Shown: one piece after another, positions 35,732 to 48,493 of the stretch
Layout: every line of letters starts with the position of its first letter
How positions within the stretch are numbered: the stretch's first letter is position 1
Source of the DNA: Paramacrobiotus metropolitanus
Taxonomy: Eukaryota > Tardigrada > Eutardigrada > Parachela > Macrobiotidae
DNA: 64,000 nucleotides
Direction: 5' to 3'
NCBI RefSeq assembly: GCF_019649055.1
Contig: NW_026570262.1
Coordinates: 868,001 to 932,000 of the forward strand
Translations under genes and position numbers: made by a program
Notes under the pieces: model-generated
What the model was told of the DNA's origin: nothing
What the model saw: only the letters and a program-made list of their open reading frames with translations
The model's database searches: none

Positions 35732-36271
35732 TAAGAATCTGGGGGCACGCTCAGTGTGCATGTTCTAGTTTTCGGCGCCGATATTTTATCTGCATTCCGT
35801 CTGCTGTGATACAAGTGACACTAGTTGTACTTGTATATTCTCGTACCTGCTCATATAGTGACATCAGACATATACTGTAAGCTGCATTTATTTTGCAATT
35901 GTTCTTGATGGGTTTTTGTTTAAATGACTGTCTGCGGTGCTTCAATCAGAAACGGAACAAGCGTGATCCGCTTGGTCGTATTCATGCATTCAGTGTCATT
36001 GATAAAAAATGTTGTATGCACATCCGGATCTGGAAATGATTTGGGACATCCACAGAGACATCTACGATTGTTTAACGGTTCGGTTTGTTATGCTTAATAG
36101 ATTACAACGCTGAATACTCAAGGTGCGCATACGTGTAATTTAAATCTACGGCATTTTTTTTCCAAACCAGAAGAATTTCTTGTTTACAAATTATAGCTAC
36201 ATAGTAGCTACTGTATAGTACTTTGAAGCTCGATTACGGTTCACCCACGTTCAGGTCAACACAAAGGAAAA
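35732..36271. other. gap between GPALPP1 and the unknown two-exon gene
   Basis: This 540-base stretch holds the GPALPP1 3' UTR and the presumed promoter of the next gene. No recognisable coding frame or repeat was seen. Confidence 0.4.
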
Positions 36272-36803
36272 ATGAGCGGAAATATTCGAGTCATTTTTAA
36301 TGTGACTTGTGTTGTCGGTTTCTTGTTGACAATGGAAATTTTCGGTCGGGTCATTGATAGACTGCCATCACTGATTCCTGCTGCGGAACTGCCGGCGCTC
36401 ACACTGAATGATGCTTTGATGGAGTTCGACACCCAAGATCCATTTCCAGAAGGTAAAGACTTAGCGGCGATGTCTGTGTAACCCTATAGGGTTACACAGA
36501 CCCTACCCCTATAAACCGCTCATTCTAGCAGTTCTTTCAGCCATGCATCGTCACATGTTTTAGTGCCACAATAATATTGTGGGCTCGAGCTGTGATTGCA
36601 ATTTTAATGCGAATTATAGTTCCTAACTATACTTGTATTTGTTTGTCCCAGCGGATAGCATCGATGTACTTACCGGTGGATTTGGGATCAACTCGTTTGT
36701 CGAAGAAAAGAGACTTCGGACGTTTTCATCCACATTTTGTTGTTTGAAAAGAAACCCGCCTTGTTTTGTTATGCCCGCCAATTGTTTAGGAGACTCACTG
36801 TGA
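36272..36803 (+). CDS. hypothetical small membrane or secreted protein
   Basis: Two phase-consistent exons, 36272-36452 (donor GTAAAG) and 36652-36803 (acceptor CCCAG), give 110 residues. The start is hydrophobic (VIFNVTCVVGFLLTMEIFG), consistent with a signal peptide or a single N-terminal membrane anchor. A moderately acidic middle part follows (LNDALMEFDTQDPFPEADS). The C-terminal part has five cysteines (FCCLK, PPCFV, ANCLG), suggesting disulfides if secreted. I do not recognise the family. The reading frame runs on past the donor to a stop at 36481, so a 69-residue unspliced form is possible. The intron contains a perfect 30-bp palindrome about 20 bases past the donor. Confidence 0.45.
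36472..36501. repeat. perfect 30-bp palindrome
   Basis: The two half-sites of 15 bases are exact reverse complements with no spacer; the centre reads AACCCTATAGGGTT. It lies inside the single intron of the unknown 110-residue gene, or at its 3' end if the unspliced stop at 36481 is used. It could form a strong cruciform or RNA hairpin. Confidence 0.8.
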
Positions 36804-37921
36804 CGCAAAACGCTGAATTTTACATCAGGTAGTTTATTTTTCTTTCTTAGTTCTTAATTACATAATTACAGCTGATTCGGGTGTTCAAATGCTTGCAGTT
36901 ACTGCTCTAAAACTGTGCTACTCTATCCGCATTATGCATGGTGAATTGCATTGCACCCCCCTGTACTACAACCGCATCCATATGGCCACAAAAGTCTTTT
37001 TGCTGACTGCATGACGCCTTCGAAGCGCTGCGTATCCGTGAAATGTTGTTTTAAAAATAATAATAATGCGCTGTATGCCTGGTTCACAGAATAAAAGAAT
37101 GTATTGCAACATATTGTACTTATTGTGTGCAACTGCAGCGGGCAGATATTAAAGGTCACACGCAGCGGCTTCTTCCTCAGCCGCGATTTGAATGCCCACA
37201 CACATTAACGCGAAATGCGAGTAAATCTCAACTCTTCAAACGGTTATTTTATTTAAGTACCACTCTGGTGCACTGGATAAATCGCATTTCCATACAAACA
37301 GCATTTACTGCAAGCATCTGATGAAGTGAATTTCCACAGACGACAGATACATATTCCTCAATAACATGATTTTGACAAGGAGTCTGCGCAGTTATAAATA
37401 AAACGTTTCACTGCGTCTCCTGTCGCGTTCAAGTGCTGTCGTTGGGGTTCGCTACATGGCTGTTGGCCACTGAATTGGTAATAGCACACCAAAGCAATAT
37501 GAACACCAGTATTTAGCACATTACGAGTTTATCAGAACATACAGTTATTATAGGAAAACCAAATAGGCAAATACCAATCCAGTTCAACAATCGTACACTT
37601 AGCCGACTATTTTCCGCCGATCTTGATGCAGTATCCGCGCTGACGACGACTGCGGACTTGTTTGTATGGTTTGTCAAGTATTTTACACGCTCCCGTATAA
37701 GATCAATCGACGATTGAGTTGGTGTTTTTGAGTTAACGACGTGCAGCGTTGGAAAATGTCACACCGTCTAAAGTTACCTTGAAATATTGTTTAGACCGTA
37801 GACGACGCAACCCTTCACGTTCGCGAAGGATAATTTGATCGAGTACCCTTGGGAAAACATTCCAACGCCGAGAGGCCAAAAAATTGCGTGTATATATATT
37901 AGGGAATATCGCACGTCCACA
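36804..37921. other. gap upstream of the SMYD gene
   Basis: About 1.1 kb without a recognisable gene. Frames at 36932 (minus) and 37127 (plus) show no domain. It presumably contains the SMYD-gene promoter and 5' UTR. The SMYD frame is open upstream to 37835, but the Met at 37922 fits best. Confidence 0.4.
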
Positions 37922-40900
37922 ATGTCGGCGAGAAAGGCAGTGTTGCGGACCGTTTCCGCTGGTCCAGATAAAGAGGATAGCGCAGTGGATCTTACGTTTC
38001 CGGTTCAGAGCGTGGAAACTAAAATGCACGGACCGTACAAACGCGGAGACCGACTTTTGTACGAAAAGCCATGGATCTTCGTGGTGTCGGAAAAGTGCAG
38101 GGAACGGATCTGCAACCATTGTTTCGAAAGGTATGATCAGTTACAAAACAGTTCTGTATCGTATATGGCATATAGCTAGCAAATCTACTCTATAATATAG
38201 TAACTTGACTAGAGTAGCGTATTGCATCTATAGAAGTGTATATATATTATATAAGCCGTTTCTTTAACAAGGAAGTTGAAGGAACGGCATTTTCCATTTA
38301 GGACGCACAAATGGATTTCACTAAAACTATTTCCAGCTAAAACATTTTTTTATCTTTTGCGCCTGTTCAGTTCTTATTTTTACTTTCATGTCTAATATCT
38401 ATAAGAAACTTTCTCTGCCTTTCATGCGCTTATAACCTTTCAATTAGTACAAAGTAACATCAATTAGTAGATATCCACCTTCTGAAAGCAGTAAAAGTAC
38501 CATTTTGTTCATTGTTTGAAAGAAAGGCAATACTGAATTCGGAAATATTTCTAGCATTTAGCAAATGTTGTAATCCAAATTTTTACCGGTATTGTTAGTC
38601 TGCACTCATCAACCGGAGCGTCTCTTCCCTGCCAACCGGAAATCCTCGTCCGCGTTTCCCGCACCATGTGTGTGTCTTCTGCAGTGGCACCATAGCATGT
38701 TGTTTGACATACCTCCTGCATGGCGAGTGTGAATTCCCTTTGTCATGTTGTTTACGCCGTTTTAACGTACGTGCTCACCTAAATTTTTCTTGCATTCGCT
38801 TTTAATTAGGAAACCAGGACTGCGCCGCTGTACAGGGTGTGCATTTAGCTGGTACTGCGGAAAAGATTGTCAAGTAAGCAAATGGAAAAGTTATTCTCTT
38901 AAATTGTTTTTTTTTAGTTTTTATTTTAAAATAATTTTGGAATCGCTCCACCGGAAAGGCAGCCAAAGGTTTTTCAGAAAAATTTGCAGTCGCCCTTAAG
39001 AGCGAAATTTCTGCAGCAACATGTCCATAAATTGACTGATCTTGCAGAAAACCAGCTGGAAGTTCGTGCATAAGCATGAATGCCAATTTTTCAAAAAGGC
39101 TCTGGAAACCGAAGAAACCGCGATTCCGCTGACCGTGGAAACGGTTCGTTTATGTTTGCAGGCGATGATTCGGATGAAGGTAATGTATTATGCATTAGTA
39201 AGTAATAACCAGTGCATCCTGAAACTGCTGCACTTTTCTATGCAGCAGCAGCATTACGTGGTATTGAAGCGCATTTATCAAACTTCTATAATAAGTTCTG
39301 TAGAAACTGCTAATTTTTAAAGACCGACATATCCATGTTGCTCAATTTTTCTTTGATTAACGTTTCTTGGTGTCGACTCAGAACGATCCCGACTGGGACA
39401 GACCGGCGGATGGATTTCCAGAGCTGTCTCATCGGACATTTCCGAATATAATGTCCCGTACGGTGCCAGAGTCCTGTACGAAAATGTTGTCGGCGTACCT
39501 AACATCGACACATCCGGTTTTCAGATTGGAAGGAAATACGGGAAGATCAGAAAGAACTGGATTTCATCGATCTCATGTCCTCCTATTTCCAGAAAATATG
39601 GAAAGGTCAGGATCTTTATAGCGATCTCATTGAGCCAAGTGTCCTGGGAGTAATCTACGGCAAAGTGCGAATCAACAATATGACTATTTTTGGGACGTAC
39701 GGTGAGGTTTACACATGTACATTAAAATGTGCTCTGAGTATTCGCAAATGCCGGCAAGCCATTATAAGACGCAGTGCTTTTGTTTTAGGAGATAAACTCG
39801 GTGTTGGATTGTACTTGTCGGCATCCGCAATTGACCATGCCTGCCTTCCAAATGCTTGCCCCAGTTTTTCGGGAATTCGTATAAACATTCATGCAACGGA
39901 AGATGTGGACTGTTTTGATAATGTAAGCTTTTATGCAAGCACATAATTAAAAATCACCGCCTGCCATTTTGCGCATTGTGTTCAGTGTTACGTTTTAGAT
40001 AAATAAAATTAAGAAGAAGTAATAATTTTCAGAATATCTGTATCCGTTTGGCCTTTTTGCCCTACAACATACAAATTTCAGGGTTTAAAAATTAAAATTT
40101 AAAAAAAAAATTATATTTATATTAAACGTTTCCAGGCGTAGACGCCTGTGTGGCTAATTGCAACTATTTTCTTATACTCATTAGGTGGTTTCGCTTTGGT
40201 GTTGCAACTGACTAAACAATAAAATTCACTTGTATCGGCAGGTTCGTTTGAGCTATTTGGACCAGACCTACTTTTCTCGTCCACGGCGAGAAATGTTGCG
40301 ACAACGGTATTATTTTGATTGTTTTTGTCGAGGTTGTGCAGACGATAGATTGGATAGAAAAATGAATGCAGTTCGCTGCACCAAGCCAAGTTGTAAAGGT
40401 CATGTTTTGATGGATCCTTACACCTTCGATTCTGATCCCTGCTCCGTGTGTCAGGAAATGCCCGATGATATATCCAAAGAAAGCATAAAAAGAGCATTGC
40501 AGAACGGGATCGAAGCCCAAGCTCTTGTGGCGGAAGCAAAAAAATCCGATGGTAAAAGCCATTGTTTAGCATCACTGTACGTTAAGATTGCAAATACTAT
40601 AGCACTTCCCAGTTGGAGGCAGAATTTTATACTACGTAATAATGAAAATTTTATTTGAAGCGAGAACTATATTTAAAACAACATATAATTTATTTATGGA
40701 TTTCGCTTCCTGTAGGTGCTTTATTTGTGCGTGGGAATTGTGTGACATTTCTTTGTGGCAATAATTACAGAGTAAACTTTTTGGTACCTGGATGTTGGTT
40801 TTATCAGTAACCGGTTTTTTAAAAACGAAATTAAACAAATTTCTCCACAATAAGATCTCCAAAATTTTAATTTAGAATGACTAAGTTACGCGCTATCTCT

Positions 40901-41313
40901 TATTTTTAGAGCATCGAAAAGTACTGCACGAATCGGAAGAACTGTATTTAATTTTGCGCAAAGTGATGCATCCAACCAACACGCTGCTGATTTCCACATC
41001 CCTTCAAGTCGCCACCTCCGCCGACATTCTCGGACAATACGACAAGGCCTTTTTCCATTTTATGCAGCTGGCCATTGTGTATCCCCAAGTGTTTTCCCGG
41101 TGGTGCTTTCAATATTCAGAGATTCTGATGAAGTGTACAACACGCGGACTGCTCGTGCAGCAGTCACCATTGCAGCATCGCAATCTGCTTGTCCATTTTA
41201 TTGAAGCTATGAAAATTGTTTCCACATGCGCCGGACGTGATAGCCCCACATTTGCCTATTATAAGAAATTCTACGATGACTGCCGTCAAGTATGCAGCAT
41301 TGATGAGCGCTAG
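37922..41313 (+). CDS. SMYD-family SET/MYND lysine methyltransferase
   Basis: Eight phase-consistent exons: 37922-38130, 38810-38873, 39048-39179, 39382-39457, 39525-39701, 39789-39922, 40242-40551 and 40910-41313; 501 residues. The split SET domain begins in exon 1 (GPYKRGDRLLYEKPWIFV) and is interrupted by the MYND zinc finger (ICNHCF, CTGCAFSWYCGKDCQ, HKHEC). It resumes in exons 5-7 with GVGLYLSASAIDHACLPNACPSF and VRLSYLDQTYFSRPRREML. A post-SET Cys cluster follows (YFDCFCRGC). The last ~200 residues are the helical TPR-like C-terminal domain of SMYD proteins. Family role: S-adenosylmethionine-dependent lysine methylation of histones or other proteins. The conserved NHSCxPN motif reads DHACLPN here. 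Which SMYD subfamily it belongs to is not settled. The intron before exon 5 is inferred from the frame change. Confidence 0.86.
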
Positions 41314-42839
41314 TTGTGATATGACAATCTTACATAATTTAGCTTGTAGTTTGTACATGCTTCTTATTTTTGTTTTGCAGACCTGATCTTTCCCATTTTG
41401 TTCACCCAGTTGATTGCCATAACCCTTGGTTTTTTGCTTTCCCCTACCAAAGATATGCGTACGGCAGCACACACCTTAATATCCCGGTGACGTTGTCACT
41501 TTTAGCAAACGGGAGAAGCACGTCAAGGGCATTTAATTTTTTAATTACTACCTGTATTCCAAAGGTTTTGTCGCCAGTTTTCTTTGTTTTGTTTTCCCAC
41601 GTGTTATATTTCTAACAAACAACTAATTATAACTCAACGATCAATCTTCTTGCGTTAATATTTTTCCTTGTTTTTAATTTAATGTTGGTACGATTCTACT
41701 AAATGATCATCGATCCCACACTGGACAATGGACAATTGATGTTTCATCTGCAAATCTCAACAAACCGAATGCGGTACAATAAATTTTATGAAAAATAAAA
41801 CATATCTCCTGTCTTGATCTTTACCACTTTATGATCCGCCTCCTACCCTTAGCTTCAATACAACGCCAATTAAGAATTATTGTTAGATTTTGTTTTCCAA
41901 GAGTTACCGATTCCGTGACCATGTAACAATAAAAAAAAAAGGATAAATCAATAAAAAAATAATGCAATAAAAAAGGTAAATCAGGGATGGTGCCAGCTGC
42001 TGATAATGTAGACACCTTCGGAGTTCGGCCTTGCAGACTGGAAATGAAAGTAATACGAGTATTAATTTTAATAACTGCCGCTCCAACCGAGCCAGACATT
42101 AGTTAGTCGCAGTCGATCGAGTGTTCGGTATTTTTGTTCTAGGCCTTCCGATCCAGAAAACCTGTGTGGCGATATGTACTGACGACAATTATCGCATCTT
42201 ACATTAGAAGTGACTATAATAACCGTTTCATACACGAAAACAAAAAGTACTTTAAATAAGTAAACTTGGTTAATGTGAGTGGCTTCAAGCTTGTGCTAAT
42301 TAAAACCCACTACAGAACTGTACGCACAGAACTATACGCGCTTGTCATAAAGCGCTTATTAGTAAACATAAGTTATACGTATTTCTGTTGTCTGTACCCG
42401 CTGTACAATAAGTTAAAGTGAATTTTGATAGTACGAGTTCGGTGTTCGGTTAGTTTTTGGTTTTTGTAAGCTCGTGCTTACCTGGAGCTCTTGATTACGT
42501 ATCATGGATGCTGCTATGTCCTATGTCAGCTGTCTCTATCTCTAAGGCACACTTCTTACGGGTTGCAGTTGCGGGTTGCATGGTATAAATGTACTAGTAA
42601 TTAGTCATCCCAATTTCCAAAAGCGTTTAACGTATGACTTGTCAGCGACTTCTAATTTAGCACCTCTGCGCTATCACTGAGACATCAGAGCTGTAATAAA
42701 TAACGCAGAAATCTGCTGATTGTGAGAACATTGAAAACTACCTTGCAAGTACTCCCTAAATGTTCTCTGCGTTTTCCACGTAAAGTATTCCAGACCTGTT
42801 ATCGTTGGAAACATCCTCGGGAACCCAGCTGCAACCAGA
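41314..42839. other. gap between SMYD gene and paraoxonase array
   Basis: About 1.5 kb. The left part is probably the SMYD 3' UTR, with AATAAA hexamers at 41778 and 41794. Minus-strand frames at 41821-42099 have no recognisable domain. The right part should contain the PON-1 promoter. Confidence 0.4.
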
Positions 42840-45000
42840 ATGGGGTTTTTCTTCCGATTCTTCTTCTATGGAACGATTATTTCCGGCATCACCCTTCTGG
42901 CGCTGTCTTTATTGTAAGGCTACTAAAGCTTAATGGATGCCTGCCGCAGGAGTTTTTACAGTTACCGACATGTTTTTTAATACTGCTCTACGTGGACATT
43001 TTTCGGGAATGCACTTCCTGGTGTGCTGCTTCGATTATGGCAGCTATATGTTCTTACAGGACTTTCTCAGACGTCTGCAGAGTCATTCACAACCATGCTC
43101 CAGGCCCTTGTAATCTAATCGATGGAATGGGTAAGCCGTAAGCGAACAATGGTGTGTTGACTTGATTCAAGAGTTGGGTATTAACCAGAGGCTGCAAAAT
43201 AATGCAGAAATTGGTAGCGAGGATGTGGACATTCTTCCGAACGGAATAGCCATTTTTAGCACGGTATACTTCGTTTTTTTTATTTCCGTTTGTTAAAATT
43301 CCATGCGGCTGAGGGTCAGCTTCAGTTGCAAGCATTGCCGCTTTGTTCTGTTTTAGGGTGTCACCTGGTCCCGAAAATACCAAAGTGCAAGAACTGAAGC
43401 ATCTGGATTTGCAACATTTAATATCTCGACACCTAACCAACCAGCGAAAAAACTTAAAATAAATGGTTTTAAGGTGAGTTTAAGACATACAAATGTTAAT
43501 GTTTAAACAGCGCGTTGCGCATTGTGCTGGTTTTCGGCATTATAAGGTAGTATAAAAGTATCTGTGAAAACGTTCAAATGGTTTTTAAGATGTGTTAAGA
43601 TGTGTTTTTAAAATGCTTGTGTTTTTAAGATGTGATAACTAATAGCGGATAAAAGTTTTCTCCTTTTCATTACTGCTTAAAGAATTGTGGAAAAAGTGCC
43701 GGTAGGCTATGACCTAAAATATGGTGAATTATCTGTGGATTGTAGGGACATCCGAATTTTCATGGCATCAGTTTATACGGAGAGAACGGTATGTGTTTGC
43801 AAAATTGCTGAGTACACCTCCAGATTAAATTTAGTTTCGTCGCTCGTGTTCTTTAGGGAAAGTTTATCTGTATGCAATAAATCATGCCCCATTCAACGAA
43901 CACCCGCCCGCCGACACGGTAGAAAAGTTTTTATTGGACATAGAAAAAGGAGTGCTTAGTCATGAAAAAACCTTTACGGATCCTGAATTTGTGGGGTGTG
44001 TGAAAATATACTATGAAGTTTCACGCATTTCATTTATAAATGTGTGCTGCCCATAGGTTGAATGACTTGACAGTCGTGGGGATGGATCGGTTTTACGCAT
44101 CTAATGCGGAGACGTTTAAGAGCAAGATATTAAGAGAAATCGAGTTGTTCCTCTTTTTTATTCCGGCACAGAATGTTGTTTATTACGATGGCCAAAAGGC
44201 CAGTGTGGTATTACCTGGAATGTTCGGAGCAAACGGACTCGACGTTTCTCCAGATCGCAAGTATGCCATATTTTCTTTCGAACAGCGTTTTCTGCAGTAG
44301 TTTTCTCTTGATTCATATCCAGAAAATTCTTTGATGATACTCTTCAGATTAGAGCATAACATTTTCTTTCTTTAATGCTCGTACACAATGGAATGGATTT
44401 TAATTAATTTTGATTACAGGTTTTTGTATGTTTCGGAAATTTCCAAGAAACGCGTCAGTTCATATCGAATTCAGAGTCCGACCGACCTTATATGGCACGA
44501 CTCGAAATACTTGGGAACGATACCGGACAATATCAACGTTAATCACCGAACAGGTGATTTATGGATTGGAGCCCATCCTGCCGCCTTACAATTAGTAATG
44601 AGACTCACGGCTCCATCAGGAACACACACGAGCCCGAGCCAGGTATTCCATAACTAGTTGACTTTATACATGCTCTGATATAAATATTTTAACATCCGGA
44701 GACAATGATAAACGATTTTACCTTTTTGATGAAGCATTCAGTTTTATGTTGAACTCTTTAGTTATTTACCAAATTACGAATCTTTTTAAGAGAATACCGC
44801 TATGATATGCTGTCTTGTAGGTCTTGCGAGTGATAGTAAAAGATGGAAAGTTTACGGAATCGTACGAGATGTTTGCCGATAATGGCCATCAGCTTGTTGG
44901 GAGTTCAGCCGCGGCGTATCATAAAGGAAAAAACATGTTTGTAATTGGAACAATCGACCATAAAGCGATGTTTTGCAAATGTGATACCTGTCCTAAGTAA
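42840..45000 (+). CDS. PON: paraoxonase/arylesterase, copy 1
   Basis: Nine exons, phases all consistent: 42840-42913, 43060-43130, 43208-43263, 43357-43473, 43746-43788, 43857-43995, 44057-44260, 44420-44642 and 44821-45000; 368 residues. A hydrophobic N-terminal signal/anchor (MGFFFRFFFYGTIISGI) is retained as in vertebrate PON. Family motifs: NHAPGPCN (first disulfide Cys), GSEDVDILPNG (calcium ligands Glu/Asp), NFHGIS and INHAP (active-site histidines), LNDLTVVG (calcium Asn), GANGLDVSPD (Asn), PDNINVNHRTGDLWIG (Asp/Asn ligands) and a C-terminal Cys motif CKCDTCPK. This is the six-bladed beta-propeller, calcium-dependent lactonase/arylesterase family. It is the first of four copies with the same exon pattern. 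Confidence 0.93.
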
Positions 45001-45828
45001 CTTGAATTGGGAATGTGTTATAAAGTTATAAAACTTCTGCGTCACTCATGAATTTATGCCCAGTGATTTGTCACTTCCTACAAATAATGGAAGTTCTGTG
45101 AACTAAGATTTTTGTTTTTTTTTGTGATAATTTTGTTGTTATTTTGATTCTCCCCGTTAAGAAAATTGAGGCTGGTTTCACTAACTGCTGATGTTCTGAC
45201 GCGTCGTGAATCCGTATCAAATGATGCATGGACAAATACATTCCGGCTTTGGCAATACCGTAAAGTACGACTTCCATGGAAAAAGGAATTAAAATAATTC
45301 ATGCTTTTAATATGCTGCCGCACTGGCTAAGTTAATCTGAACCTGAAGTCCGTCCGATGCCAAAAAATGCCAATGTGCAGCTCCTGCCCAGTGTCCACAT
45401 GTACAGAGAGTCAGAGACCACAAGTCACCACAACAGTGACATCCATTGATTCTTCTTACTAACCTGTAACAGAATTCACAAACCTTACCAGACCTACAAA
45501 ATAAGCGGAATGGAAAAACCTCAAAAGTCAGCATAAAGAACACACAACATCTCTTTGGATTTTGGAAATATCCAGTCATTTAATGGCACTGGATAATTCC
45601 GGAAACAGTTGTTACTTCGTCCTCCCTGCGGTAAACGGTTCCTTATAAATACACCGGTGCTTCCGGTGTACTGGTGAATAGTGGAAAATCAGCTGTGATC
45701 CTGTGCGCCCTGCAAGCTTATTTTAATAAAGTTTGAGTTTGGTTTTACAGATCACTTCACAAGTTAGAGAAGTTACCACGAATGATATTCCCCAAGTTCT
45801 ATACAAAAACGCTTTCTTTTTATCAAAT
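45001..45828. other. spacer between PON copies 1 and 2
   Basis: About 830 bases holding the copy 1 3' UTR and copy 2 promoter. No other coding frame was recognised. Confidence 0.4.
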
Positions 45829-48493
45829 ATGGGATTCTTTTTCAGATTGTTTGTCTATGGCAGTGCATTGTCATCTTTCACTGTTTTCGTGTTATCTTAC
45901 TTGTAAGCTACTATAGGCTGTCCCATTTCACTTGTCAGCGGAGCCTTCGAGAAGGACAACAAAACAAAATGTACATCGATTTTGTGCGTTGTTTAGGAAT
46001 TACCTGGACATGTACAGGATTGTCCACAATCATACACCCGGTCCGTGTCACATCATCCCCGGAATAAGTAAGGCGTACATGAATGTTCCATTTCGTAATC
46101 TCTTAACTGGGCGCTACGGTTGGAAATATGGGGTACACGGTTGCAGACGACGGTTCGGAAGATGTGGATATTCTTCCCAATGGAATGGCTATTTTTAGCA
46201 CGGTATGCCGTCTCAAATAATATCATAATTTGCCCGTGCTTGTGGAATGCACCTAACCTTACTGCAAAAGTTTATGTGTTTTTCCCATAGGTTTTAACGT
46301 TAAGCGGTAATCTGCAACAGCCGAATCGCTGACTAAATATTAATTTCAGGGCCTCCGATGGTCAAAGACGCAGCCGGAAACAGCGGAGCCGTCGGGTTTT
46401 GTGGCGCTAAACATTTCGACACCTGAAAAACCCTCACAAAGGCTAAAAATCAACGGCTATAAGGTAACGTAGCCTATCATAGAATTCGTCAGGCTGTTTT
46501 TTAATTGGAATGAGCCGGTACACCGCTGCAGTTCTTCAGTTTTCGATATACTGCACTTGAACTGCGTAGTGTTTTCCACACCGAAAAATCTGTTTCTATT
46601 CTGTATGTACATGGAAACGATATCCACTGTAGACTGGTGGTGCGGACAATTATTAAATTGACCTGATTTAATCGATTACTGTATTCCTGAAGTTTGTGGA
46701 AACTTGAGTTTATTTTGGCTATGTTCCTTTGAGGTGTATATAGTTTCAGTTTCCTGATTTTGTGCATTGTAGGGCCATCTTAATTTTCATGGAATAAGCC
46801 TGTATGTACAAGATGGTAAAAAATGCCAAAATTATTCACAGTGAACCGTGTTCATCACGTTTGATTTTTTTAATAGGCAAAATCTATTTGTATGCGGTGA
46901 ATCATCCTCCCTTCAATGATCATCCACCGGCGGACACCGTGGAAAAATTCTCTTGGGACGTAGATAAAGGCATCCTTCACCATGAAAAGACTTTCAGCGA
47001 TCCTGAATTTGTGGGGTGAATTATGCACATTCGCTCTCCCCACCGGATTTTCTTGAAAATTTAAGAAAATGGTGAGGATTTAATTATTGTTTCCTTTGCA
47101 GACTCAATGATTTGGTCGTCGTGAGGATGGACCAGTTCTACATATCGAATATGCAGACATTCAAGAATAAATTTCTGCGGGAATTCGAAATGACCTATCT
47201 GTACTTTGTTCCGGCTCAAAACGTCCTGTACTACGACGGTAAGGAGGCCACTGTGGTACTGTCGGGAGTATTTGGCGCCAATGGAGTGGACGTATCCCCT
47301 GACCAGAAGTACGTAACTCCCTTAAATGTCTTATTATTTTGTTCTGTCTTGTTAGTTGTTGCCTTATGCTGCAGTCCCTTCACCCGTGCCGGTGTGTAAT
47401 ATTTATATGTGGCAACGCTTTTTGTTGATGAAATTTTTGTATTTTATGTTGATCGCAGCTTTTTTCTCAAATTTAGCAGTTATCTGTAGCATTGAGACAT
47501 TAAATCTTAAAGAAAAAAAGTGAGACTGTTGCCTTTATATTCATCTAAGACAGTTTATCGTCAAAGGTGATTTTAAATTAAAATAAAAATTTTATTGCCG
47601 TACAGTAAGTACTGAAGTGCGGTACTACAGAGTAGTTCTGACTTTGAATTCCGAATTGCGGTGCGATTACTCGAATTGTTGTCGTTAATTCAGTTCATGT
47701 GTTGTTGTAAGAATAGTACAGGATTTCACGCACCGTTCTTTACAGGTTTCTCTACCTGGCGGAGTTCACAAAAAAACGGATTAGATCGTATCGCATCGAA
47801 AATCCAACCACTCTTGTTCCAGAAGATTCGAAATTCCTGGGTACGAACCCAGATAATATTAATGTCAACCATCGAACGGGTGATTTATGGATTGGAGCTC
47901 ATCCCAGCCTTCATCAGCTTTTGAAGAGACTGGCCTCCAGTTCTACCCCGCGATCTACCAGCTCGAGCCAGGTATGTACTGCTTAAAGTAACTCCATTTC
48001 AAATAATACGGTTATAAGTTTAAGTTAACTCAACGCTTTAAAATTTTTTTCTGTAATCGAAACAGCACGAAACAGCTAAAAGTAAAATATAACTTAGCAG
48101 TTAGCTAAAAGCTTCTCGTAGACCGATAGCATGTTGGAACATACCCTGATATTCTTCTTGTTTACTGCGTTTCTTGAGTTACTATGAAATCAAAAGTTAA
48201 TGGCAGCTTATCGAGATGAGATTTGATTTAAACAAGAAAAAAGTTGGGTTGGTACCTCCTTTCGTAATCTGCAGTCTTTAGTAGCCAAGTAAGGGTACCA
48301 CAATTTTTGACAGGTAATACGAGTAACAACGAAAGATGGAAAATTTCTGGAGACGAGTGAAATCTTCGCTGATAACGGCCAGCAACTTAGTGGAAGCTCA
48401 AGTGCTGCTTTCCACAAAGGAAAAAATGTATTTATCGTCGGAACAGTTGACGGTGGTGCTTTGTTTTGCAAGTGCCTGACATGTCCACAGTGA
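45829..48493 (+). CDS. PON: paraoxonase/arylesterase, copy 2
   Basis: Nine exons at 45829-45902, 45997-46067, 46147-46202, 46350-46463, 46773-46815, 46877-47015, 47102-47308, 47746-47971 and 48314-48493; 369 residues with all phases consistent. The motif set is complete: HNHTPGPCH, GSEDVDILPNGMA, NFHGIS, VNHPPFNDHPPADT, LNDLVVVRMDQF, GANGVDVSPD, PDNINVNHRTGDLWIG and CKCLTCPQ. Exons 1, 2, 3, 5, 6 and 9 are the same length as in copy 1, showing recent tandem duplication. The protein should be a secreted or membrane-anchored calcium-dependent lactonase. This is the cleanest intact copy of the array. Confidence 0.94.
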
